DNA from: Augochlora pura | Taxonomy: Eukaryota; Arthropoda; Insecta; Hymenoptera; Halictidae | NCBI RefSeq assembly: GCF_028453695.1 | Contig: NC_135776.1 | Coordinates: 18,050,663 to 18,114,662, forward strand | Length of the DNA: 64,000 bases | Direction of reading: 5' to 3' | Shown: positions 26,301 through 37,446 of the stretch, one piece after another | Position numbering within the stretch: the first letter of the stretch is position 1 | How the letters are laid out: each line of letters opens with the position of its first letter | Translations under genes and position numbers: made by a program | The notes under the pieces: generated by a model | The model's input: the letters and a program-made list of their open reading frames with translations, nothing else | The model's database searches: none | What the model was told of the DNA's origin: nothing

Positions 26301-29300
26301 TCGTTTAATGGACATCGAGCCGAAAATTGGAGTTTGTTAACGCGATCGATTGCAAATGATACATTTGCAAAAACCAATGAATGAATAAAGTGTGTGTTTT
26401 AAATTTTATTCAAATTGGAACCATGTTGACTAATAAATTAAAAGATTCTGGAGGTTGAAAGTTCTTTGAAGTATTTTATTAACAATTTAAATCATTCTAG
26501 CGATAGTACGACGGTAATTATATTTTTAGTTGTTTGAGAATTTAACAAACAGAAGATGTAATCGTGAAATCATACATCGCCTGATTTATGAATAAGTAAT
26601 AATTTAGGGAAGGTAAAATTGATGATCTTTGGAGAATGAAATTGTAAAGTACATACTTTTCTAGGTATATTAGTTAACTGGGGGATCGCGTTTCAAAACA
26701 GATGATTGTTGAGGTTAGTTTTATCCACGGATGGAAAATAATTGAAATCCCTGACAAAATTACGAAACGCGTTAAAATTATTTTCTCTGGCAATCGGTCT
26801 GCTGTTTTAACGTGGCAAAAACATCCCCTTATTAATCGAGATCACTTCTATACCTCGTAAACAGTGTAATAAGGTCGACATCACTCAAAGAATCGATTGG
26901 ACAATTCACATAACATTGCTTTATGTCGCGGACGTATTCGCGAAAATTAATTTCTGCAAAGTGCCTGGTATATTCAGCCGGATGACCGTGTAAGATCGAT
27001 GAATATGAAAGGGTGACAATAAGATATCGAGTCAACGAGAAGCAATTAATATTTTTATTAACCACGATCTATGGGAACGCGACCTGCAAAATCTCTGTAA
27101 CTGATTAATTGAACAAATCACAAAACTGTTTCTTTGCGTTTGTAGCTGCTTTTGTATTCTTATTTTTAATATTTTGCTCTCTTAAACTTCTCGTTGGAGT
27201 TTGAATAGCCCGAAGCTGTGCTCGCTACGGAGCTACAGCTATCGCCCTCCGGGCTTTCCTTTTTATTTATTTATAATTAATGAACACTTATTTTTGTATT
27301 ATTACGTATTTATCGAAAAAGCTTTCTCCTTAATTTTACTATCTCATATTTTGTATTTATTTTCATGAACGATAGGACAGAACATATAGTTAGACTTCGT
27401 TAGTAAATTATTTGATAATTCGTACGATGTATCGAAGTATTTGTTAATGTAATAATAATTAGACAGGGAATGTTTATGGAAACTAAAAATTGTCTGCCTC
27501 ATTTGCTAGAAATTCTTCGTATGAACTATTTGTTATCGTGGTAAAAATAAACAAGAAATAATTGTACTTCGTTAATAAACTATTTGGTAATTCCTATGAT
27601 TTTATAAGAATTTGTCAATGCATTAATATACAGAAATAAAAAATTCATAATCCAAATGGGACTTTTTTAAACCTACGAATCAATATAAAATATCCGCATG
27701 TTATAGACATTTATTTTCCTTGTTATTTTATTCAACAAATATGGAAGACCCTTGTTATAGATAATACAAATAGCGGCTTTTGTCACAAAGCGATGCTTTA
27801 TTTATATCGACGGTGTTTTAATTAAATTACTTTAATGCGATGTTACCTTTTGTGCACTCCGTCGTTACAAACGTTAACGTTGCGTCTAGTAAAAATGATT
27901 AATTATTGTTCCGTCGTGGATCCGCGTGATTCAATTTACCCCCCGTTAACGTCGCGCGACCTGATTTTTGTGACAAATAGAATAGTTGTACCACGTTCGT
28001 TCGCCGATCCTCGACAATATTATAGTTAAACTCAATTCGAATCCAACCTCCGAAAATTAATGTGCAGCATTACTAAATTACATTCGAAATCACTTACACA
28101 ATTTAATGGAACATAATCAAAATAATTGGGGGGCAAAGATGGAAGTGTGATGGAAATACAATAGAGTAGATATTAAATACACGTTAACGCGCGTTGGCGG
28201 TAGGGGGGGGGGGGGCGCGGTTTCGGAAAGTAAATACATACGAAGTCAAATAGCGTTCGTGAACGTCGACACACGGGGACGATGCATAGCATAAAATTTA
28301 GGATAACTACAATATTTACAGAATTTCTATTTTTTCACTATTCATTTAACATGATAATGACAAGAACATTCCGCAGAAATACTGCGCAACCTAATCAATT
28401 TTCAGTCTTATTCTTCGTTTAGTCGTTGCTATATTAATTTTATTATATCCTTAATTAAGCAATACGGTAATAATGATTTATTGATATTTCCACTGAAATA
28501 CATTACACAGCGAGTACGAGATTGCTAATTGTTACATTTCAACATCAAATTGTTATGTGTAGAGAAACATAAAAGAGTATGTTTATTACGTATTCCGTAA
28601 TAAACTCGCGCGTTATACAGTTTGAACAAACGCTGCGAGCGATATGTTGTTTGAAAAATTATCGAAATAAGGAAGGCTATTTGTTTAGTAAATTTTAGTT
28701 TGTCGAATGCTATTTTAAGTAAACGATGAACAGTGGAGAAAATTGAAAAAACTGGCGTAACTGCGTGTTACGTATCGTCGTTGTAATTTTTATAGTTTAA
28801 GTATTAATATTACTAAGTAAATTTGCAAAACACTTGGAAATATATGAAAAGTATTGTGGTTAACTTTTTCAGTGTTTGCAATGCAAATACGATGCAACAT
28901 AAAGAACAATTATCTATTTGGAAAAGATAACTTTTTCAATAAATTAAAGAAAGTCTTATCAAATTGCTACTTTCACTACGCAAATAAATCTTAATCGCCG
29001 ACAATTTTTAATTATTCAATTCCAACGAATACCATGACTCAAACATGCACCTCGTAAAGGTGCACGAGGTAGAAGCTCCCTCGCATAAGCTCGAACAGGA
29101 AGACGCCCCCGAAAAAAAGGGGGAATCCATCCGATAGAACGACAGAGAATAATTCCGATTCCATTTGAACTAGAATTAACGCGACCCACAGGACGGATAA
29201 TCGTTGTTTGCCATCGCGGAGGAACTAATTTAAGTTGTCGCTGCGTCGAACGGCCAAGAATTATTCATTCGATTGCCTCTCTCGCGTTGCGGCCCGCGCG

Positions 29301-32300
29301 CATCGGTTACCGTTTGTACTTCTCGAAATAAACTTTTGCTCCTTCGAGTTTCCTTTCCGCATTCCAGGACGACGACGACGACCATCAGAGGATATATTCG
29401 CTTATTCATAACGGCGACACACCTGGCCCCGTGTATATCTCTGATTTTCGTCGCTGGGAACGAAAGCGCGCGGTTCCCCCTGTATCGGCTCCTGTTCGCA
29501 GAAACGCGCGCGGCCCCTGTTACTTCGAAGACGACGGGAACAATGCGTCGCATTGTCCCGGGGGATCTCCGTTTAAGCTGCCACCAACTGAAACTCATTC
29601 GCGCGCTCGCGCAGACCTAATTTAAGTCCGCGGTTCGGCGCGTTACGATTTCGTATTAATGTCTGCTCGATATCTTATTTGCTGGGGTGACGAGTACCCA
29701 TTATGCAACGCTTTTCTGAAGGTATAGGATAATAGTCATTTTTATAAAGATTTAAATTTATTATTCTCGAATATTTTTACTATTCTTCGATTAATTAGTT
29801 TTTCTAGATATCGTAATGAATTTTTATATAGACTTTTACTATGAATAAAAAATAATACAAGTAGTATAGCAAGAACCTAATAAGGAACACTATTTTGTAG
29901 GCCCTCGTGTTCCTTAATAGGGACAATCGACGACTTGAAGTACGCAGTATGGAACATGAAGTAATTGCTGTGCAAGGTAATCGTACCCATTATGGAACGC
30001 TTTTCTGAAGGTATGGGATAATAGTCATTTTTATGAAGATTTAAATTTATTATTCTTGAATATTTTTACTATTCTTCGATGGATTAGTTTTTCTAGATAA
30101 CGCAATGAATTTTCATTTCGATCTTTAATATATATTCCTTGTGCTCTTTAATAGGGACAATTGACAATTTGAAGCACACAATATGGAACAGTATATTCTT
30201 GCGAATAAATATTCTTTTTGCAGCTGATTGTTGCATCACAGTATTTGGAAGAGTAAATACGTGAAGAATAAAGATGAACAGTATGAATGGAATTTTTCTA
30301 TGCACTTTCACATATTTTATATATTTTTTATCATATTATTTCTGTTGGTGTTTCAAGTTGGGGTCACAATTGAGCGATGTTTAATAATAGGTACTTTTAC
30401 TTGATTATGCCATATATTATAGAATATTATAAAATAATTATAGAATATAATTATATATAATTTGCACTGAACCTAAACGTGTTAATGTCATAAAATACTT
30501 AATAAATGAATAAATCTGTAATAAAATGTCTAATGAATAAATAAATCTGTAACAAAATATTTAAATCGCGTTCGCTCGCGTTTCGCAGTAGCCGTGCGAG
30601 AAGTCTTTATCAAAAGTTAATTATGAGTTCAAAGAATTCTGATCTCTTCCTGTAGCTCTACGAAATATATTATTAATACAGTTATCCGTTTCTGATTAAA
30701 TTATGTTTAAATAAAACCGCGATCAGATTGGCTTTAATTAAACGTGACTCGAGTTACCGCGAGAACTGCATGCTCCGTGATATTCAAAAATATTTCAATA
30801 TTGTAATTATACAATGGAACGTTGTAATGTTCCAATACGTATAGTATTGCAATGTTATTAATGTCGATACGTACATATACACTAATTATTCCAATAAGTA
30901 TAAAATAGCAAAAATTCTGAATTGATATTAATCACCCAAGCGCGTTATTGCATAATTGTCGAAAAATTGAAAAGACCCTAAAGATTGGTATATTTTACAA
31001 TATAAAAAAAAGGTTTGAGTTTCATACTTGTTCAAATATCGTCTAAATTGACCAAATCGGATCCGTCAGGTTGGAAAAAAAAGATTGAAAATAACGAGAG
31101 GAAGTTTTCTTGCACAAGAATCAACCATTTTATTGCCGCTCCGTTTACTTCAAATAACCTTTTCTGTAGTTATGTTCACCTGTGAAATTGGATACACTTG
31201 TTAGGGGGAGGTGTTAGCAACATTGTCGCGGCGACAATTTTTTCTTTTTTGACGAGACGCTCACCAGGTTCTTCGACCCGTCGCGATGCAACTGAGAACC
31301 ATCCGCGGTTTTGCAATCGCCCCGATAAAAATAGTAACGAATGCAAGAATCGATTGTTGAGAAGAAGAATAGGTCGATGCGGTTCTCGATATTTCAAATT
31401 CAGTCAAATCGGCATAATAAAGCGGTGAATTGTTACCCAGAGTTTATTGGACGTATAAATACGTCTGCCGTATACGTTCATGGACCTATAAAACCGTGTA
31501 TATACATGTATAAGATGTATATATATATATACTTGTGGCAGTGAAAAGGTTTTAGCACTTTGTCGTTTGTTACTTTCAGGGAACGATGATTATCTTCGCT
31601 CGCGTGATTAACATCTTAATACTGACATAAGTCGAACAAAGTTCGTGAAACTAACACCTATTGTGTTAATTTTAATTGGAAGACATCGTTTTAACTGTTT
31701 ACGTATTTGTTAACGCGGATATCAACCCCCAAAAATCCTGGTATAGTAATTATATTAATGAAGCTGAAAATAAATAGTTTAAATGTGCTATAGTGTTTTA
31801 TAGTTTAACTATTTTGCGTTCTAAATAGGTTAAATGCAATTTAAATAAATTATAGAAAGAATTGTGAAAAACAATAAAAAAATATTGTCAGCCATATGAA
31901 ATTGACGCGACATTCAATATGTTAATATTACTGTGGTATATGCAAGAAATTGAAATAAACTTAATAGTTATTTTTTATATAATAATATATATATACTCTA
32001 CCGAAAATAATCTGTTAATTTGCAAACAAAATTGCAGTCGCTGATGAATTATGAGGAAATTCTGAATTACTAATCCTTGACTTTTCAGGGGTTAATTATT
32101 AATAAATTAATTTATTATCTATTTAATAATATATAATAAATTCGAAGTTTATTTAATAATTTTATTAATAAAGCTAATATATAATTAATATAATAAGTAG
32201 ATAATTCAAATATGCCGTAATGTCTAATAGTTTAACTCTTTTATTATCGTTTTAAATAAGTGAAATGCAATTCATTCGAATATATCACTGCGAAACACAA

Positions 32301-35300
32301 TAAAAAATATATTGTCAGCCATATGCAACCGACGCGGCATTTAATGTATTAATTTTGTTTTTGACAGCTGCGGTACATTCAAAAAGGAATTAATAGTCAT
32401 TTTTTAAATGATAATATCAATGAGAACGATTAAACTCGACGTTACCGGGAATCATCTGTTAATTTGCAAATAAAATTGCTGTCGCTGATGAATTATTAAG
32501 AAATTATTAATGTTTGATCTTTGAGGGATGAAATCGTCGCCGGTGAACAAGTTACTGCGCCTCCGTTTTGTTTTACGGCATAATTGATTTTATATAATTT
32601 ATCGAATACGATATATTAAGTTTGGTTATAGAGAATAAACAAATAATAGAACAACAAAATTGGATAAGTCTTATAATATAAGTATAAAGTTCATTATGTG
32701 TAAAAATCAACTGATCACCCCATAGTAATAGGCCACGATTATTTTAATACAATTTCACCCCATATCTCGTCTATTAGACTCAACATTTTTATACAATTAT
32801 TATAATTGTAATTTTATAAAAAATACGCCATAATTTTCAAACATTTCTGTCACATTTTTATTGCAAAGAATTCTTTCGTATAAGCATTTGTTATGTAATT
32901 AAAAATCAAAGATATCATTTTCATTAAAAGTTTCATTTGAAACGATCTGTGTAATAATTCATACGGATCCGTCGCAGCTAAATTAATTCACCAATCGAAA
33001 TTAGAAATTCTAACAATTTATTTTCAGAATTTAATAATGATAAAAATATCGTTCTAACGCATTTCTAAATAATTTCGAGCGCGATAAATTTTGAAACAGC
33101 GTTAAAAACAAATGGAAATGTAATCGCAAGTCAACGCATCGCGTGCAATAAATATTTCGGCAGGAACAAAACGTCGAGACGGTAATTAACAACTCTTGCG
33201 ATCCGTCGTGGAATTATTGTAAACTTCTCTTGGTTCTCGCTCCGCGGCAGCGCGGAGCGTCGAGGATTCACCGTGGTCGCAGCCGACAGAGTGTTTTACA
33301 CTACGAAGCGGGCCGTAAAAAGCGCAAACACCGGGACTAGAAAGTATTATTAATAACTCGTTCGGGCTAAGAGGCATCTTTGATATCGGAGACGAGTAAT
33401 CGAAGCTGTCCAATCAAGTGATAAAAGGTGGGATGTTCTAAGAGTGAAATTAAAGGGATCCCGCATGCGTAATAATGCCGCCGACATACAGTCAGTCCCA
33501 CAAGTATTCGTACCCCCGTCGCTCATAAGAGAAATCTGTTGAAATCAAGGGACGCGTGTAAAATTTTCCGATAAACTTTCTGTTATCTTATTCTATTACC
33601 TTTATCCTATAAGGGAAAAAAGCTGCTCTAATATGCGATTTTTTTGACGAAATCTACGCTGGTACGAATACTTTTGTGTATCGTTATCACGTACTACGAG
33701 AAGTAAAATTAATGTATTTCTATCATTAATTAATCAATTTTCTTATAATTTGGTATAAATAAAGTTTATGCGTGTGTTCATTCGTAATAAAAAGTTTATT
33801 GCAAAATCTCGCACGCGTCCCTTGATTTCAACAAAGGCAACGAGGGTACGAATACTTATGGGACCGACTGTAGGCCACCCCCGTTTTGACCTTTTCTTCT
33901 CCCGTCGTTCCTTTCTTTTCGTTCTCCTGTTACGCCGTTTCAGTTACTAGTTGTCGTCTGAAACCACCATAGAGAAAACGCATCGAAAATTGATCGCGTT
34001 TACGTTCTCGGTTGAAAAATGGATTTCGGTGTTCCCATTCGAATCCGCTTTGGTTCCCGTTGTTGTTCCGCATCCATTGCCCGATTCCATTGTTAACACG
34101 TTCGAATTTGTTAAAACATCGCACGTCACGTCGCGTGCCCCGTTTCTATAAAACCGCCCTTCGAACTGCTGCTCGTCCGTCAAAGGTTATTCGAAAAAAT
34201 GGTAACGCGATTACAGGCGGAACAACAAATGGCCCCGAACGTCTCCTCCGGTGCCGTTTGCACGGCGGAGCATTTTTTTCATTAAATAAATTCGTGTCGG
34301 ACTGGGCGGGGATTTGCTCGATGCGCGAGTAATATCGCGGGATGCGTTTCCGTGATGTAATTGTTAAGTTTTCCGTAGTTCAAATATTTGCACTTTCCAT
34401 CGCCGTCCATATTTCTTTTGACGTAGTCGTTGCAAAACGCCCCGCCGAAAAATCCGCGCGCCCAAGTGAAACGCGACCGATCAATTAACTTTTTCCACTT
34501 GTAACGTTTGTGCGGCGCTACAAAATCATCGGGAATTTCGAAAATCGTATATTATTAGAACGTGGATAAAAAGAAAATCTGTTTCGCGGAAAATTAGCCG
34601 AAATTCGGTAATGAGAATTTGTTTTTTAATAATTTGTAATTTGCTTTTCTTCGATTATACATACATATATGTTATATAATATTGTAATTATATTGTACTA
34701 TTATTCTATTTTAACGTAATAATATTGCATTATATTGTATAATGTATATATTATATAATATGCATAGATATCTCTCTCTATACAATATTATTATACACAT
34801 ATTATATCTTATTATAAATATAATGTATGTATATATATATATTGAATAATTTTCACTAATTTCAAAAGGAATTTTGCATTCGCTGCAAAGTGATCCAAAA
34901 AACAATAATTAAATCATATTTTCCTTAGTTTTCGTTCGAATATAGACGTGACAAAAAATTGCGAATAAAACACGAAAAATATGTTGGCCGCTGCACGTGG
35001 GTTTGCAATATTAGATTGCTGATTTTTTTTCTGCAAGAAAAATAATTTCTACATCAATTTGCTTGCGAACTCGAATAGAATTCGAATAAAAAATCGATCA
35101 ATCATTTCGATCTTTTTGTAATAAGCGCATAAAATCGGCGATTTATTATCGAGTAGCTTACATGAAAAAGAGCCGCGCGTCCAACGGAAAAGCAAGGATA
35201 ATCGCGAAAGATTTTATGTGATATTTTTCAGTTGCTGTTTTATTTCGATAGTTCTTTTTCATATGGCACCATCGATTCGCAGACAGCCTGTACACGTCGC

Positions 35301-37446
35301 GAGTGCGCGAAACTACAAGCGGGGCAGAGATGACAAGTCCAAACGCTGTCAAACGCATCCAATGTAAATTCAATTTAAAAAAACAGACACCGCAAGCGCA
35401 AATATGTCGTTTTAGCCCTAGCGCGTTTCTCAGTGCATTTTAAATACGGAAACACGCGAATCCTAATTCTCTTTCGCGATGATAAAGCTACGAGAAGGTT
35501 CAAGAGGTAAGTCGTTCATATTTCCACGTTGCAAAATTCGGCCAGGATGTGTAATCATAATTCTATTAGTTTAAAGGAATAATAAGAAGATTCGACTTTT
35601 CTAAACCCCAATAATCAAATTATCATTATAAAAGTTAACACTTTATCGTCTGTAAATATTTTTATATTCCTATGACGTTAGCATTAAACAATATTTATTC
35701 GTTCTGTGTCATTCATTTTATCTTTATTTTATTTATTTTATTTATTTTATTCATTCTATTCATTGCGAAAGATATCTATTATTTTTAAAAATTATATAAC
35801 AATATAGGAGCTCGCAATAATACAATCTAACACTTTTACCTGAATAATAAATTATTGGTTAGTTTATAAAAGCCAATTTATAGACTACCAGTCGGTAAAT
35901 TGTTAATATTAAAAATTATTCAATTTTTACCGTCCCTGTTTTCTCAAACTATTATACTTGTTAGTTAAATATTCTTCCTGAATCCACGAAAAGATCGCTC
36001 AAAATTACAGTGAGAGATTTAATATAAAATAAATGTTTTGGTAAAAATTAGGATAAAGAAATTACTCACTTATAAATTGTCATGACAATGATCTGTCATT
36101 TTTGGGATTCGACGATATTGATTTTTGAGTAGATGATTTTCCCCCAATCAACAAATATTTCAAAGCGTTCGATTTATATGTTAAATTGTTCTATGAAATA
36201 TAAAAATACTTCATCAAAATTATATGTTTATTCAAAAGAGTTATTAAGATGAATATTAAAAGTTATTCTTGCGTTGTGCACATCGTAATAGGGGAATTAA
36301 CAGTATTTCAAAGCAGTATGGAACAAACGATAAACGTTCTTATCCCGTTGTAAAATATAACAATTTTTTAAAACAATGGAACCTTCTCCTAAATCACTGC
36401 CAATTCTTCTCGTCTCTCACAGAAAATAATATTCAATTTTTTCATTAATATATTCTTTATATATAACAATTTTTATTACCCACAATTAGATCGCAAACTC
36501 GATGCACTTATAACAAAAATACGTAAATAAAATTTTGAACAGTAAAAAGATGAAAGAACAACTTGTTAACCGCCAAAACTACCACCTCACAAAAATAACT
36601 AATATTTAATAACTAATTCAAAAACTCGGTTTTGTCAAAATAACCACTTCTTTAAGCCTTCCAAGCCATAAACCTAAATAAAATTCAATTTACACAACAA
36701 TAACGCAAGAAAAGCGACTTTCTCGAACCGCATAAAGAATCCTGTTAACCTACTAAAATGTCAACGTACAAGAATTCTACCAAAGAGAGAAATTTCTGTT
36801 TAACTCTTTCGATAAACTTTCTGCATAAAAAAAGTCTGCCGGTTGGTTACCATGTCAGAGTACCCTAACTCCTTGCCCAATAACAACGTGTCGGACCTGT
36901 TACGCAGATTTCGACCACAAGCCATTGCATATGGACGATGCTCGCTTCTTTAAAATATTAATAAAACCTAATACCTCCATTTTGCAATAAATATTCGCTT
37001 TTAAAAAACTATTATCCGCACAGATGTACCAATCAACATAGCAAGTACAATTTGTACACTTAAACCCCTTTTCTTAACAATTACCGCGACTTAAAATTTT
37101 TCATTTACAATAATTCGAAGGAATACAAAATTAATATTTACTCCGCGCCTTTTACACGAATGTTTAAACATTAATGACAAGATTTCGTCCCAATTTTAAA
37201 GAACGATATAAGATCCATATTTAGCAAATAATCCAGCGATTTTCACGACGGCGAAGGTGTTGCGATTCGTTGGAACGAATATTTGCGTCGTGGCTGGCAA
37301 ACAATAGATTGTTCTAAGTAGTCAGCGAGCGAATCGGAGGAGAATTACTCACGTTTGGCGTGGGCTGTGCCGCTGGCGAACAGCAGGAGTATTAGCGCGC
37401 AAACGGAAGCCGTCATTGGGATACCGGAAGTCCTGTTGTTCCTCAT
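8306..37446 (-). CDS. CCHa2: CCHamide-2 neuropeptide precursor, 3 coding exons with a 28.4 kb intron
   Basis: Secreted peptide hormone precursor; CCHamides act through bombesin-type GPCRs and in flies CCHa2 links gut/fat-body nutrition to feeding and insulin signalling (family knowledge). Exons are 37446-37353 (signal peptide), 8940-8686 (peptide) and 8352-8306 (tail), phases 1 and 1, total 131 residues (fly about 136). Residues 1-30 form a signal peptide with a LILLLF core ending AHA. Joining AAAC to GTGGTTGT makes Lys31-Arg32, directly followed by GCSAFGHSCFGGH (33-45), Gly46 as amide donor and Lys47-Arg48. The two cysteines form the family's disulfide loop. Met11 could serve as an alternative start with a more typical 20-residue signal. 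The terminal exon is inferred: donor GTAAAT at 8685, acceptor TTGCAG, stop followed by AATAAA. If that intron is retained the frame stops at 8642 instead. 5' UTR exons were not found. Confidence 0.92.
9040..9130. repeat. Three-copy tandem repeat, about 30 bp unit
   Basis: Three consecutive units of the form ATTTTAC..TTTTTAATTATTTGTGAGCT. The first two are nearly identical; the third is diverged at its end (ACGCGCC instead of GTGAGCT). It lies in the CCHamide-2 intron about 100 bp upstream of the peptide exon. Confidence 0.85.
10490..10545. repeat. Dispersed repeat, copy 1 (TACCCGAG-TCATT family)
   Basis: Begins GATACCCGAGATCATTTCAA and is followed by a T-rich stretch and TTTTCTCATCG. It resembles 16215-16275 in the same orientation. 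It is probably a fragment of an interspersed element; I cannot name the family. Confidence 0.4.
11100..11114. repeat. C15 homopolymer in a CpG-rich patch
   Basis: Fifteen consecutive cytosines within a GC-rich stretch (about 10750-11330) that stands out from the AT-rich intron. The length may be affected by sequencing or assembly error. Confidence 0.8.
14974..15176. mobile_element. TTAA-flanked MITE, 203 bp
   Basis: The left end reads CCCTTTCAGCGTCGA and the reverse complement of the right end reads CCCTTTCAGTGCCGA, a terminal inverted repeat of about 15 bp with two mismatches. TTAA duplications flank it at 14970-14973 and 15177-15180. TTAA target sites are typical of piggyBac-type transposition (established knowledge). 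There is no transposase frame, so it would be non-autonomous. A second element of almost the same size is at 21131. Confidence 0.75.
16086..16133. repeat. 15-bp tandem repeat, 3.2 copies
   Basis: Three perfect copies of TTGGCGCACATTTTA plus TTG. On the plus strand it would encode a repetitive LLAHI string, but the frame has no other protein character. It is a minisatellite. Confidence 0.9.
16215..16275. repeat. Dispersed repeat, copy 2 (TACCCGAG-TCATT family)
   Basis: Reads GGGGTACCCGAGGTCATTCG and continues into an AATTTTTTCTTCGAGG stretch, similar to 10490-10545. It is followed by CATAGCTGACGAGC. Likely a fragment of an interspersed element. Confidence 0.4.
17454..17516. repeat. 21-bp tandem repeat, three copies
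   Basis: Three head-to-tail copies of ATTAAATAGTGTTATTAATAT, the last with one substitution (GTG to GTA). Related ATTAAATAGTATATT strings occur at 12520-12610 and 41100-41340, so this is part of a family of AT-rich simple sequence. Confidence 0.9.
20759..20785 (+). promoter_or_regulatory. TATA-like box followed by an RFX/X-box-like palindrome
   Basis: ATATATAAAG (20761-20770) is followed at once by the inverted repeat GTTGCC-G-GGCAAC (20773-20785), which resembles the X-box bound by RFX factors. It sits at the edge of a CpG-rich patch (20520-21060) deep in the CCHamide-2 intron. The arrangement resembles a core promoter or enhancer, but no gene is recognised downstream. Confidence 0.3.
21131..21329. 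mobile_element. TTAA-flanked MITE, 199 bp
   Basis: The left end is CCTCTTAGTCACGGC and the reverse complement of the right end is CCTCTTAGACACGAC, flanked by TTAA at 21127-21130 and 21330-21333. Size and target site match the element at 14974, but the termini differ after CC, so it belongs to a different subfamily. It has no coding capacity. Confidence 0.75.
27207..27255. other. GC-rich nested stem-loop
   Basis: An outer stem AGCCCG...CGGGCT and an inner stem AGCTGT...ACAGCT are separated by short unpaired segments, followed by a T-rich tract. It is much more GC-rich than the surrounding DNA. It lacks tRNA boxes and I do not recognise a microRNA. Function unknown. Confidence 0.4.
28203..28215. 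repeat. G13 homopolymer
   Basis: Thirteen guanines followed by CGCGG in AT-rich intron sequence. The exact length is likely polymorphic or error-prone. Confidence 0.8.
29694..30204. repeat. Tandem segmental duplication, period about 289 bp
   Basis: The segment starting GTACCCATTATGCAACGCTT at 29694 recurs at 29983 with few changes through CTATTCTTCGAT and TTAGTTTTTCTAGATA. Both copies end with TTTAATAGGGACAAT-type or CTTAATAGGGACAAT sequence and then TATGGAACA. The second copy is shorter by an internal loss of about 50 bp. There is no coding frame. Confidence 0.85.
31775..32533. repeat. Pair of diverged direct repeats, about 320 bp each
   Basis: Copy 1 (about 31775-32094) and copy 2 (about 32205-32533) share, in the same order, a TAGTTTAACT block, a block with TATTGTCAGCCATATG followed by GACGCG, and the block AATCTGTTAATTTGCAAA or ATCATCTGTTAATTTGCAAA with GTCGCTGATGAATTAT. 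Divergence is higher than for the 29.7 kb pair, so this duplication is older. No protein frame. Confidence 0.8.
33489..33870. mobile_element. Tc1/mariner-type MITE, 382 bp, TA-flanked
   Basis: The left end CAGTCAGTCCCACAAGTATT and the reverse complement of the right end CAGTCGGTCCCATAAGTATT form terminal inverted repeats. The similarity runs about 70 bp inward with a small indel, through TTGAAATCAAGGGACGCGTG. Flanking TA dinucleotides (33487-33488, 33871-33872) fit the Tc1/mariner target site. The middle has no transposase frame. A further end-like string GGTACGAATACTTTTGTG occurs at 33661. Confidence 0.9.

Larger units (their letters stand above)
8941..37352 (-). other. Giant intron 1 of CCHamide-2, no protein gene recognised inside
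   Basis: This is the interval between the signal-peptide donor (GTGAGT on the minus strand, 37352-37347) and the peptide-exon acceptor (TTTCAG, ending 8941). I read it on both strands and found no recognisable protein domain, tRNA or rRNA. The many 60-120 residue open frames cluster in CpG-rich patches, overlap each other on both strands and lack family signatures. Contents I can name are listed separately: MITEs at 14974, 21131 and 33489, duplications near 29.7 and 31.8 kb, minisatellites at 9040, 16086 and 17454, a dispersed repeat at 10.5 and 16.2 kb, a stem-loop at 27207, and homopolymers at 11100 (C) and 28203 (G). Enhancers or small RNAs could be present but cannot be proven from one sequence. 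Confidence 0.8.

Noticed and set aside
33768..34332. Several overlapping frames next to the 33.5 kb MITE
   Set aside because: They partly run into MITE sequence and a GC-rich patch; both strands open at once, no domain.
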